From Saururus chinensis (taxonomy: Eukaryota > Streptophyta > Magnoliopsida > Piperales > Saururaceae), in the NCBI GenBank assembly GCA_035235625.1, contig CP141141.1, forward strand, positions 39,517,719-39,581,718: a DNA stretch of 64,000 nt. Reading direction: 5' to 3'. The position numbers and the translations under genes were made by a program. Within the stretch, counting starts at the first letter, position 1. Every line of letters starts with the position of its first letter. The notes beneath the pieces were generated by a model. That model was not told where the DNA came from. It did no database searches and saw only the letters and a list, made by a program, of their open reading frames with translations. Below are positions 25,885 to 37,291 of the stretch, piece after piece.

Positions 25885-28481
25885 AACCTGCATGAGATGT
25901 ATCTCTAACATACATATCCAACCATGCATCACATCATATCAACCTGCATGAAATGTATCTCTAACATGCATATCCAACCATGCATCACATTATATAAACT
26001 TGCATGAGATGCATCTCTAACATACATATCCAATCATGCATCAAACATTCTCATTCATCATGCATATATAAGTGTGACACACACATTAGTCCAACATGTA
26101 AGTCCATACACATAGAGAATAAATTTGCTCTTCAAGGCCGGAGCCCTCGAGCAAACACTTATCAAATAGACATGCTCCTCAAGGTCAAAGCCTTCGAGCA
26201 ACTCCTGCTCCTCAAGGCCAACGCCTTCGAGCAACTCCTGCTCCTCAAAGCCAACGCCTTCGAGCAACTCCTGCCCATCAAGTCTAAACTCCCGGGCAAC
26301 CCTACTTGTCAAGACTAAAGTCCCAAACAACAATACCTGGTAAGCTGGTGCACTCGGACAAACCTGGATTCTCAGGGTCTAGATAATTATAATAATCTCA
26401 ATCCGCAAGACAAGTAGACAACTCGTCCCTACATAACGCCATTTAACTAGACTCAACCCGGGGAGTATCCATGTTCCACATATGAACTCAAATCGAAAAT
26501 ATGCCCTTTCGGACCAACCAAGTTTCGATTAATTCACTGAGCAATTAATCCGGCACACAATCTCAACCATTGCATACAATCGATCAATTCCGATTAACCA
26601 ATGGTAAAGCCTCCATTAGAAATTTATTTTCATGATGCATGCAACATGATACTTACGTGGGCAAAGCCCACATGAAACCTAATTCATGGTAAGTGCTCTC
26701 ATCAAGCCCTCATGCATCGTTCATAATCATAATATCAATGCTCATCATCATCATTAACCCCCACATGTGTGTGTACATAGTAGAAGCACTTCACTCAATG
26801 CATATCAACATGCTTGTAATTCACCCACCATCACACTACACATGGGCCTTAACATCTAATCATGAATTCCAGTGAAAATCATAGGTAAAAAATCATTAAA
26901 ATCATAACTCAAATCAAAGCTTAACTATAAGCTAAACACATATAAGATCATTCACTTCATCTTTGAGCCATGACATTCGCTAACATTCACACATCAATTA
27001 ACCACATCTTATCATGACATATCAATCCATTAGTATGTTGTAGCTCTACTGAAAACATATTAAACCATAGAGAGTCAACTACTCATAACTTTAAGATGGC
27101 AATTCCAACATCATATATCTAACCACAAGCCATTCCACATAACTCTAAATGTATATATACCACAACTTCAAAACATCAATGGTATACTCTTCTAGTAGCT
27201 TACTATATCTCAAAACACTCCACATAAACATAAAATTAATATTTTGGAGTAGATATGTCAAAATAAGCAACATACATAAAATGGTCAAATTTTGCAGTGT
27301 ATCCGTTCGAACGCCTTGTAAGGCCGTTTGATTGGTGAAACAAGAAAAATGCCAAAACTGTAGTGTTGTCGTTCGAACGCCAGTAAAGCAGTTTTGGTCA
27401 TCTTCTTCATTTCAAAATTTCAAACCAAAACTCTATTAATAAATCTTAAAATTTCCATCTAACAACTCAAATGTCATTAAAACTCCACCATAACTTCTAG
27501 AAAATTAAGCTACATCATAACAAGATAAAACCCTAAGAAATCGGGATAAAAGATTACTATTTACTAATTATGTAATTAAGCACTAAATCAAATAAATTCA
27601 TTCAAAACAAACCACAAAATCAAGAGTTTTACTATAGAAAGACTGAAATTTCGAAAGTCCATTACCTTATCCCTTGATTAGGCTTGGATTTGATAGTCAC
27701 CCTTCTTAAAAACCTTACAAAGACATAGAGTTTGAATTAAACTCCATTAAAACTAATTTAAAATAGGAAACCTTAATTAAAAACTTAGATCTAGGGCTTA
27801 TTAAACATAAAAATCAAAATTTTAGAGCTAGGGTTTGAAGTAAAGATGCAAATCAGTAATTTTGATGTTTAAAAACGAATCAAAACAAAGGGAAAATGGT
27901 AGATCTAGAAGGGATTAAGAGGAAAGCTAGGATTTTGTGCTTAATTAAAATGGATTTACCTTAAACACCTTCTAATCTAGGCGTAATTAGAGATTAGGCC
28001 TAACCTGTCCTTCTCAGCTTATTCCCAAAATGAGAATAGCTCAGGTCTGGCATTTTATAGTAAGTTTTGGGGTGTGTATGGGTAAATTGTGGGGTATAAA
28101 TGAAAAATAGGCTAAAAATTGGTAATTTAGTTATTTGAGCACTAATAAAACCTAGAAAAATTATGGAAATTTTTATAAGGGCTTGTGTTGATGTCTGGGT
28201 TAATTTAGCCTAAAAACCCAAATTTCGACAGTGAGGCCCACAGGGGGTCCCGCCAAACCCTAATTTTTGGAAAAATAGTAAAAATTCAAAAAATCCCAAA
28301 AATTCAGAATTAACTAGAAACTATTTAAAAATTATAAATGTGAAATTGGTTTTAATTAAAACCTTTAAAAAATACTCAAATTTACAAAATTATTCTGAAC
28401 CGATCAAAATTAATATTAAACCGCAGAAAGCATTTCAACAAAATGGATTCAAACCGGTTTTACGATAAGGGATCTTATACA
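25885..28481 (+). repeat. Long-LTR family, copy 1 (5' truncated)
   Basis: This is homologous over its whole length to the solo LTRs at 37292-40401 and 51459-54891. It shares the ~55-bp TGCATGAATGTATCTCTAAC repeats, the ~33-bp CTCCTCAAGGCCAACGCCTT repeats (26160-26290), the GTTCGAACGCC cluster (27300-27390) and the terminal ...CTTATACA at 28481. It lacks the first ~700 bases that the other copies have. Confidence 0.85.
26155..26290 (+). repeat. 33-bp tandem repeat within LTR copy 1
   Basis: About four copies of a unit containing CTCCTCAAGGCCAACGCCTT and CGAGCAACTCCTG. LTR copy 2 has the same array with about three units at 38295-38395; LTR copy 3 lacks it. Confidence 0.85.
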
Positions 28482-28834
28482 TGTGTTGTGTAAATCACTT
28501 GTGGGAACTCATGAAAAGCAAAAAGGTAGGGGGCAAAAGTGACTCACATTAAAAGGAAACAAATGAACACAAACATGAAAGATGGATTTATTCACTATCT
28601 ATATGTTTATAAGTAATGGGTGCAACAACACTATAGCAAGCAACACAACTACTCACTCCCCTTTATATAACATAAGAGATTTCTTATATATGGCTGAAGT
28701 GGCAGTCAAAGTGATTGTACGGGCATGATTACACCTTAAAACATAAATAAAGAAAATATAAGATAATAAAGAAAAGTACATGTAAGTAAAGTAAAAGGGG
28801 AATTGATAGGGTGACTGGAACATAGTCTGTGACA
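28482..28834 (-). repeat. 3' LTR of a minus-strand gypsy element
   Basis: On the minus strand, GTGGGGGAGCA (a polypurine tract) is followed at 28834 by TGTCACAGACTATG. The LTR runs to ...CACAACACA at 28482 (353 bp). It abuts LTR copy 1 at 28481/28482 with no visible gap. Confidence 0.7.
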
Positions 28835-31370
28835 TGCTCCCCCACTAAATTTCATCAACGTCCTTATGACGCTTCTCTAGGAGGTAGGCTTTGACTTGAT
28901 CGGCATGGCCATTGAGAAGTTCTTCTTTTGGCTCCTAACTATCTGGAAGGTCCCTCCATTTGATGAGGTTCACAGACTTTTGCTTGGGCACATTCAACTT
29001 TACGATCAGCGATGATTTCTTCTAGAATTCTGACATCGGTGGTGACTTTTGGATTGTGCAAGGCGGTTTTTTGAGAGGCCCTCGACATCTGCATGGTATA
29101 ACTTTAGACAGCTGGCATGGAAGACGGGATGGATTTGCACCCAGGGTGGTAATAGTACTTTTTAATAGACCTTCCCAACCTATTGGAGGATGAGTACATG
29201 GCCTTCATACTTGCGAACGAGGCCTTTATGAAGTTGGTGGAAGAGCTTGAGTTGGGCAAGATTGAGCTTGACAAGCACGAGATCCCCCACTCTAAAGGTT
29301 GAAGGTTGGCGACCTTGGTCGGCCCACTTCTTGGCACACGTAGCGGCCTTCTTGAGATAGGCACGAGCAATTTCAGAGGTGATGTTACAATATTGTGCAA
29401 GGCGGAAAGCAGTGGGGCTCTTGCTAGTGTAGCCTAGAGCCAATGTGTGGGGTGTGGCATGTTGGCGATCAGTGGCTAATTTAAATGGACTCTGGTTAGT
29501 GGCAGAGCTCTTATGCAAATTGTAGGAGAACTGGGCAATGTCGATGAGATTGACCCAATTCTTCTAGTTAGCGCTAATGAAATGACGTAGATACTCTTCA
29601 AGGAGAGCGTTAACCCGCTCTGTTTGGCCATCTGTTAGAGGATGTATGCTCGATGAAAAACTCAACTTGGAACCAAGCAGTTAAAATAGTTCCGTCCAGA
29701 AGTGGCTTGTGAAACATCCATCTCGATCGCTCACAATTATTTGGGGTGCACCCTAATACTTAATAATATTCTTTAGAAATAGGTAGGTAGATTCTTCAAT
29801 GATACAATGCTTGGGAGCTTGCATAAAGGTAGCATATTTCGAGAAATGGTCAACGACCACTAAGATTGATCAGTATCTGCCAACTTTGGGCAATGCTAAG
29901 ATGAAGTCAAGAGAAACACTCTCCCAAGGTCCTTGTGGTATGGGCAATGGTTCAAGGAGGCCACATGGTTTGCCACACTCCACTTTGCCTTGTTGGCAAT
30001 TAAGACAAGTTCAGACATATGCCTCAACATCATTACCCATGTGGGGCTAGAAATAAGCCCGCTTTAGAAGGGTTAATGTACAATGAATACCCGGATGGCC
30101 AAGTGTCATAACACTTGTGAATGAGTTCTTTCCACAAGTGGTCTACCTTTGGAACAAAGAGTCTTTGTCCCTTGGTCATCAGTAACTCATTGTAAAGCCA
30201 AAACTTAAGAGTCTTGCCTTCTTTCACTTACTGGAGAAGGGTTCAGGCCAACAGATCTTTTGCCATTGTTGTGTGAATGCGATGTTGTAGATCATTAGAG
30301 CAAGTACTAATGCTCGCAAGATGGAGGGAAGCCAATTCAGTCAATTCGGCCTATCGACTAAGTGCATCAACAATGACACTGTTCCACCCAGGTTTGTACT
30401 CCAATATGTAGTGAAATTTAACCAAAAAGTCTTGCCACCGAGCTTGGTTGGGAGATAACTTGGGTTGAGACTAAAAGTAACTAGTCGCAATGTTGTCTGT
30501 TTTGATTACAAAGCGAGAACCCAATAAGTAATGGTGCCAGGTGCGCAGGTAATGGATAACAGTAGTCATCTCTTTCTCTTATACTATGTAGCGTCCTTCC
30601 ATTTCATCGAGTTTGCGACTTTCAAAGGCAACTGGGTGGTCTTCTGGGGAGAGAACACCCCCGATGGCATAATCGGAGGCGTCCATCTAGACCTCAATTG
30701 GCTTGGAGTAGTCTGGGAGAAGTACCGACTCTTGTGTGATCGTGGCCTTTAATTTAGCAAAGGCTTTTTAACAGTGTTCTGACCAACACAAAAGGCAATC
30801 CTTCTTTAGCAAGTTTGTTAAATGGGCATTTTTTTGTGAATACCCTCAAATAAAATGCATGTAGTAGTTTGAGAGATCTAAGAAAGCTCTTAATTGTTTT
30901 ACTTTGGTAGGGGCCGGCCAATCATCAATTGCACGAACCTTGTCTTGATCCATTTGAACCTTTCCACCACCAATATAATATCCCCAAAAGAGAATTTCAT
31001 GTTATGCAAAGGAGCACTTCTCCAACTTGATCTATAGTTTATTTTATTGAAGGACCTCAAACACGGTTCATAAGTGAGTAATATGTTCGGAAAGTGTATT
31101 GCTATAGACTACAATGTCATCAAGGTAGATGACAACAAAACAATCAAAGAAGTCATGAAAAATATTATTCATGAGTGTGCAGAAAGTGGCCGGTGCATTG
31201 GTGAGACTGAAAGGCATGACTAAGAACTTAAACGCACCATAGAGACACATGTAGTCTTTGCTTTGTCACCATTGACAATATACACTTGGTAGTAACATGA
31301 ACGGAGATCCAATTTGGAGAAGTAATGAGCACTACCAAGTTGGTCGAAAAGGAATAATTGATTCTTTTAT
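28835..31370 (-). pseudogene. Ty3/gypsy pol remnant: RT, RNase H and integrase
   Basis: From 31370 down to 28835 the minus strand carries RT (KLDLRSCYYQV; then FLVMPFSLTNAPATF and YLDDIVVYS, where DD is the catalytic pair, at 31068-31250). An RNase H region follows, then the integrase zinc-binding part (30033-30227), the integrase core (about 29480-30030, broken), and the integrase C-terminal part with FRVGDLVLVKL (29180-29518). Many stops and frameshifts are present. The 5' half (gag, protease, RT start) is missing: the fragment ends near 31370, 140 bp from the xylosidase stop codon. Confidence 0.85.
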
Positions 31371-31508
31371 ATAAAATTCACCCAGGCCAGCTACAGTGTT
31401 TTGAAAAAGGATTTTTTTTAGTTAAATTAGAGATTCAGATAAGCGCATTGAACAATCAGTCTATCTTGAACTTTGTACCTCAAATAGCCTAAACGGAAAT
31501 TTTCATGG

Positions 31509-34500
31509 TCATTGGAAATCAACACCAACATGGAATGGAACAGCTACGTCATCCCCTATAACTATGGTATGCTCCCCAGCGGGAATAACTCTATAGGCAG
31601 AGTTTGTGATCAGTTGCAGGCTCTTGCAAGCATCCAAAGAGAATTTCACTGTTGCAGCACCTCCAGCAGGAACAAAAACCCTTTGGAAGCCAACCACCTG
31701 CTTGGCAGGACCATCCAACACCCATGCAGGGGGGACTGAGTACACCATGACGACATGAGATCCATCTCGCTGTCCAACATTCTTCACGACCAGCTCGAAA
31801 TCAATGGTGGAAGTGCAGTTCAGGTCATCTACCCGGACGGAAGGGCATGGTCCAGCCCCAGGGGCACCGGTGTAGCTCATGGAGTAGCAATGATCAAGAT
31901 GGTCCAGTTGATAGGTGAGGGACCTTTGTGCGGATTTCAGCTCACAAGTGAAATTGGTGTAACTCAGGCCATAGCCAAATGGGTACACTACCGAGCCATT
32001 GTAGAATTTGTATGTCCTTCCTGGGTAGCCCAGCTCGTTGTTCGGCCTCAGTTGCATGGATGTGAGGGGAAGATCGTCCACATAATCAGCATAATACCAG
32101 GTGATTGGTAATCTCCCCCCTGAATACATGTACAACATTATAAGTCAAGTTAATAGATCTTCCAATGATAGCCAAAAGAACGTATAATTGGGCAAGTGAG
32201 CAACAGTGAACTAATAAATAAGTTACAAGTTATTGCTAACCTGGATTAGCATGACCAAAGATCACATCGGCAATGGGGTCACCTCCTTCAGCACCAGGGA
32301 AGCCAGCCCAAATGATACTAGAAATTTTAGGGTTATCCCTGGCAAATGTGATATCAATGCCCCCGGCGCTGAACAAGACGAGCACAACAGGACCTGATGC
32401 CACTGCGGCAACTTCTTGAATGAGTTGGGTCTGATACCCGGGAAGCAGAAGATCAGTTCTATCCAGGCTCTCGGCCTCAACGGACAAGTCCAAACCAGCA
32501 AATATGATTGTGGCATCTGCATGCTTTGCGGCTTTCATGGCTTGATATATTTGGGACTTGTCATTGCAGTGGACGTTAGAGCATCCCTTCTTGAAGTCAA
32601 TGGTGGCGTAGGCAGAGAATGCTTGTACAGGAGAGACGTAGCGGCATGGAATACCTGCGTAATTTCCAATCATGGCCTCGGTGGCATTTGCATGGGGTCC
32701 CACGAGTGCAATATTCTTGAAATTTTGAGGGTTGAGAGGCAAGACGCCATTGTTTTTTAGCAAAACGATTCCTTGTCTGGCAGCATCACGAGCAAGCTCC
32801 ACATTTTCTTTGCTGCAGACATCGTCCTTATCAAGCGAGTCATAGTTGGCAGGGCTGCCATCAAAGAACCCTAGCCTCATCAACACAACATAGAGATACT
32901 TCAGGGCTTTGTCCACCTCTTTCTCTTGGACTCGCCCTTTCTCAACTGCATGTTGGGCATAGTTCGTGTAGTAGACCCCACAGTCCAAGTCCAAACCTGA
33001 AAGCAAATAATGGCGTTTTGTTAAATTTTTTGATGCAATTAATTAACAAGAATTGTATATCGAGGACTATTTCATATATCTTCACCAGCTCGAAGAACTT
33101 GAGCTACTGCATCCTCAGGGGTGTCATTGAGCCATTTTTGTTGACGATGCATTACGCTAATTGAATCACAGTCAGAGACAATGTAACTGGAGACAAACAA
33201 TATCTTCTGGTTATTATTTAATATTAAGCATATACATATGCGATTGCGAATAATGTAGAGCAATGACAATGATATATCCATACCCGTGAAGATCCCATTC
33301 TCCTCTAATGGTCTCGGCCAAGAGCCTGGGGTCAGCGCAGGCTGGAATGCCATTTACAGTGTTGTATGAACACATGACACTGCTAACATCCCCATCCTTA
33401 ACACACATCTCAAAGGGACGGACAAATGTTTCCACCATATCTTGCTCAGAAACCTATTTATATATAATTACCCAATACAGTCGAGTTAATAAGACATAAG
33501 TGCAAAAAATAGACAAAAAACAGACATAGCTAGGTTAAAAATAAGTAATTCATGCTGGAGGATGACAAATTTATACACATATATAAAAGAGTCATTACCC
33601 TAGCATCAAAATGATAACGATCAACTCCTTGCCAGTTGTCCACATCATAGGCAGCGAAGTGCTTGCAGCAAGAGGAAACCTTGAGCGGCCTAGAGTTCAA
33701 GTCTTGTGTCTTCTCATAGCCCTCCACATCTTGCAAACCTCTCACGTAGTTAACTGCATAGCGGCCAACAACATATGGGTCCTCACCAGGAGTTTCTGTG
33801 ATCCTTCCCCATCTTGGATCCCTTGCCACATTGATGTTCGGACTCCAGAATGTCAATCCGGTCAACCCTAGATTGTACATTGCCCTTGCTTCGTTGGATA
33901 CCGTCTGTCACATGGAGGAGGACAAAGTAAAGAAGAGCCAAATTAACAAATTTAACTACAATTATTAGAAAAAGAAAAAGTTAATATAAGGAATGTCACG
34001 CACCATCTTATAGAGAAGGCACACATAATTTAGTGTGAAGGCAGTTAATTTATAAATAGGAAAAAAACTAGCCAAAAAAACTAGTCGCTGCAAGGGAGCG
34101 GTCTATCCAGAAAAGTGATGGCATACGCTTTAATGCACATTAGTGTTAGGGTCAATTTAACTTGCTATTAATTTCAAATATCAATGTCACCCATGAGCTT
34201 CTTAAGCTAGCTCAGGGAACATAGAAAATGCATCACCAAAGTGGTGGATACTATCTTAAAAGGTTAAAATAGCTAGGTTGGATTTCCTGCGCTACCGTTT
34301 ACTCAGTATTTCTGGGTAATACTTTAATAAACAAAGTACAAAACAAAAGACACTAACCTGACCCATTTTCAGCCACAAGGATTCATTGAATGTAGCTGCC
34401 ATCATAATAGGGACCGGGAAGTTGGTGGCGCCGGGGACTGTGGCGTTATCGAAATGGGTGGCGTGGCCGACATTGGAGACACCGTGAAGGGCCTCCGACC

Positions 34501-34837
34501 ACCAATTGTAAGGTGGCAGGCCCAGCCTAGGCAGACCCAATGCTTTGTCCCCCAGCTGCTGGACCTTCTCAGCAATGGTCATTCTGTCAATCAAGTCCTT
34601 GGCTCGAACATCATAGGACAGGGACTTATCGCAAAACCCTAAGTCCTTCACGTCCAGCCCAAGCCTTGCCAGTCTCAAGGGATCACAGACATAGGTGAAG
34701 TTCTTACCGGGAGGGGGAGGAGTCTGGGCTTGGGTTCGATAATGAGAGCGGTGTACATTTACGACCCTTGAGCTGGCAGACATGGCGAACAATGAGAGAC
34801 AAAGGAAAATCAGCTTTGTAGAAGCCATTGTTTGCAT
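31509..34837 (-). CDS. Secreted GH3 beta-xylosidase / alpha-arabinofuranosidase-type enzyme (BXL family), 6 exons
   Basis: Minus-strand coding exons are 34358-34837, 33599-33904, 33284-33453, 33086-33186, 32241-32996 and 31509-32119. All introns are GT-AG, and the exons join in frame to 807 residues. A hydrophobic signal peptide covers about residues 4-23. The GH3 N-terminal domain holds the [14 protein letters not shown] and [14 protein letters not shown] blocks and the nucleophile motif VSDCDS (Asp at about 324). The second GH3 domain contains [11 protein letters not shown], and a fibronectin III-like domain lies near the C-terminus. Several N-glycosylation sites (NFT, NAT, NES, NGS, NCT) fit an apoplastic protein. 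Plant members remove xylose or arabinose from cell-wall xylan and arabinan. [13 protein letters not shown] and related text look closer to the BXL2/3/4 branch than to BXL1. The start could be 34837 or the second ATG at 34828, which has a better signal-peptide fit. No lesion is visible. Confidence 0.95.
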
Positions 34838-34884
34838 GCCAAGCAGGAGACAGAGGAGTTTGAGATGCCATGTGATGGAGATTG

Positions 34885-34901
34885 TATTTATAGGCCATTG
34901 G
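34885..34901 (-). promoter_or_regulatory. TATA box and CCAAT-type element of the xylosidase gene
   Basis: On the minus strand CCAATGG is followed directly by CCTATAAATA (plus 34885-34893), about 48-57 bases before the candidate start codons. The 5' UTR is therefore expected to be short, a few tens of bases. Confidence 0.65.
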
Positions 34902-35422
34902 AGATAAGAACTTTTCTGTTGATCAAGTCTCTTTTTAGAATTGAGTCAGCGTAGTTTCAAGTTGTTGGATTGTCAGAAACTAGAGGATAATTAGAAACAT
35001 GAGCTGGTTGCGCTTCCAAGTAACTAAGTGTAAATTTTCTATTTAAATCCCATGCGAAATTGTTTCCATACTTAATACTGCTGCTGTAATTTTGGCTTCT
35101 GATTAATGGATATTTTATCCCATGTTGCAGAAACTTCGGGTTTGTTTGGAGTTGACAAGCTGTGCGGTGAGCCTTATGGGCCAGGCAGCCATATTAACGT
35201 ATAACTGAAATTTTGGAGAACCATTCAAAGGACGTTTCCAATTTATAGGAAGACAGCTCCTTCCAGATAATAAATCTCAATCATAACATTTTTACTTAAT
35301 ATTTACCTCAATCTCAACCGTTGAATTCTAACACACTACACCTACCATTTGCGTTATAATAATATGCCTTAATATTCCACCTCAATTTCATAGAGAATGA
35401 ACATTCAAGAGATTGGATTAAA
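34902..35422. other. Xylosidase upstream region
   Basis: No gene is seen. This is the remaining proximal promoter of the minus-strand xylosidase gene, ended by the CACTA terminus at 35423. Confidence 0.4.
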
Positions 35423-37040
35423 CACTACAATAAAAAGAACTATTTACGATATTTTTATTAGTATTAAAAAGTGTCATAAAAAAATTAATATTTGCGACAC
35501 TTTTTCATAAACGTTGTAAATAGTGATAATATTTCCAACATTTATGATTAAACATAGCAAATAGGGATCCTATAATTTGTGACATTTATATACAACGTTG
35601 CAAATAGTTAACACTATTTGTGGCATTTTTTAGAAATGTAGCAAATAATAAAGTAGTTGTGACTGTTTCATTTTTTTTTTGAAGTAAAGTGTTATTATTA
35701 TTCATGACAATCTATTGAGCGTCACAAATAGACTATTATAATTTTTATTTAATATCAATAGTAACTATTTGTGATATTTTTTTTAAAAACATCGCAAATA
35801 GTACAAGTAGTTATGACATTTTTGAAGAAACATCGCAACTATTAACCCAATTTGCGAGGCTTCAAATGATTGTCGCAAATAGATCATGATAGATTTTTTA
35901 TTAGTTGATTAAAATAAACTATATTAAATAATATATTATTTAATTTAAATAAAATATAATAAGATAACTTATAATTATTTATGACATATAGGTTTGAGTG
36001 AGACTGGATCATGTGCATCAGATCTCTATACAACAGTGCTCAAACCGGCTAGGGCTTAGGCTAATGCATGTGAGGTCAGTCTCTTCTCTCTCTCTCTCTC
36101 ACTTCTCTCTTCTCGCAAATACTCTTGATTTTTATTTAAAATTTTTAATTAAAAAGATATTCTTTAATTATATAAATACACACTATATAATTATGTAAAA
36201 AATTAAAATAATTTATTTATTATCGGGTTATGTGAGCTTGGGTTTTTAGAACTGTCGAATCGAGATTAGATGGCACACGTGGGCATGCATCCGGCCTATC
36301 CCATGAGTTAAATAAAGGTTTTTGATATCTGATGGTAGAAGGGGGAAGTGCACAAGCCGCAAACAATTGTAAATTGGCATTGTATGAGCTTCATTGAGAG
36401 AGAGAGAAAAAAAAACAAGAAAAAGAGATGGAGCGATTTAAAAAAATAGTATTTACATAATATGTATTGATAGAATTAAATAATATATTTTAAACTAAAA
36501 ATATATATTAAATAGAAAATCATGAATATTTGTGACGCAAAAGTATATGCGTCACAACTACTCACATAGATTTTTCCATCACAAATATGTTGTGTATTTG
36601 CGACACATAGACTTTTGCATCACAAATACTCTTGATTTTTTATTTAATATATTTTTTAATTCTATAAGTATATACTATATAATTATGTAAAAATTAAAAT
36701 AATTTAAGTATTATTGTGTTATGTGAGTTTGGGTTTTTAGAAATGTCGGATCAAGATTCAATGACACATGGGGGCATGCATCCGGCATGTCCAATAAAGG
36801 TTTTTTATATATGATGTAGAAGGGGGACATGCACAAGCTGCGAACAATTGTAAATTGGAGTTGCATGAGCTTGGATTATGAGAGAGAGAGAGGACCGAGG
36901 AGGAGTGAGAGATATTGTTAAAATAGTATTTATATAATATGTATTGATAAAATTAAGTAATATTTTAAACTAAAAATAATATATTAAATAGAAAATCATG
37001 AGTATTTGTGGTGCGAAAGTCTATGTGTCACAACCCATAG
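35423..37040 (+). mobile_element. CACTA (En/Spm-like) transposon, left end and subterminal repeats; right end not found
   Basis: The terminus CACTACAATAAAAAG at 35423 is the classic CACTA start. It is followed by many copies, in both orientations, of an ATTTGCGACACTTTTT / AACATCGCAAATAGT motif (35440-35890), typical of CACTA subterminal transposase-binding regions. No TTGTAGTG terminus follows before the pararetrovirus remnant, and no transposase ORF is seen. The element is truncated or non-autonomous. Confidence 0.7.
36115..37040 (+). repeat. Tandem duplication, unit about 505 bp
   Basis: The block 36115-36565 is repeated at 36620-37040. Matching landmarks are ACTCTTGATTTTTATTTAA, GTTATGTGAGCTTGGGTTTTT, GGGCATGCATCCGGC and AACAATTGTAAATTGG, plus a GAGAGAGAG run and a final GTCACAAC. 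The copies differ by scattered substitutions and small indels, so the event is not recent. Confidence 0.8.
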
Positions 37041-37045
37041 ACACC

Positions 37046-37291
37046 GATGGGTTTGGCTAAGCAAATGCAATTTTTCAAGATCAAATACGTGAAGAAGAGA
37101 AAAAGTAGATTTCACTCCCTACCAAAGGAGTAGACCCCCACCAAATTTGGTATACCACCCAACACTTTAATGGAGATACATACCAACTCTACCAAGAAGC
37201 TAAGGCACCATCCTTCCCTATAAATATTTAACACATTCCTCATTTTAATGGTAGTGAAGTCTTCCCAAGCTCATCTCTTGTGTGCTCTCTC
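37046..37291 (+). promoter_or_regulatory. Promoter-like region of an endogenous pararetrovirus remnant
   Basis: An imperfectly AC-rich stretch leads to CCTATAAATATTTAA (TATA at 37219-37226). The text about 35 bases on (CTTCCCAAGCTCATCTC...) is compatible with a transcript leader. It is placed upstream of pararetrovirus coat and polymerase sequence in the same orientation, separated only by a solo LTR inserted at 37292. Assignment to the virus is an inference from order and orientation; the sequence itself is not diagnostic. Confidence 0.45.
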
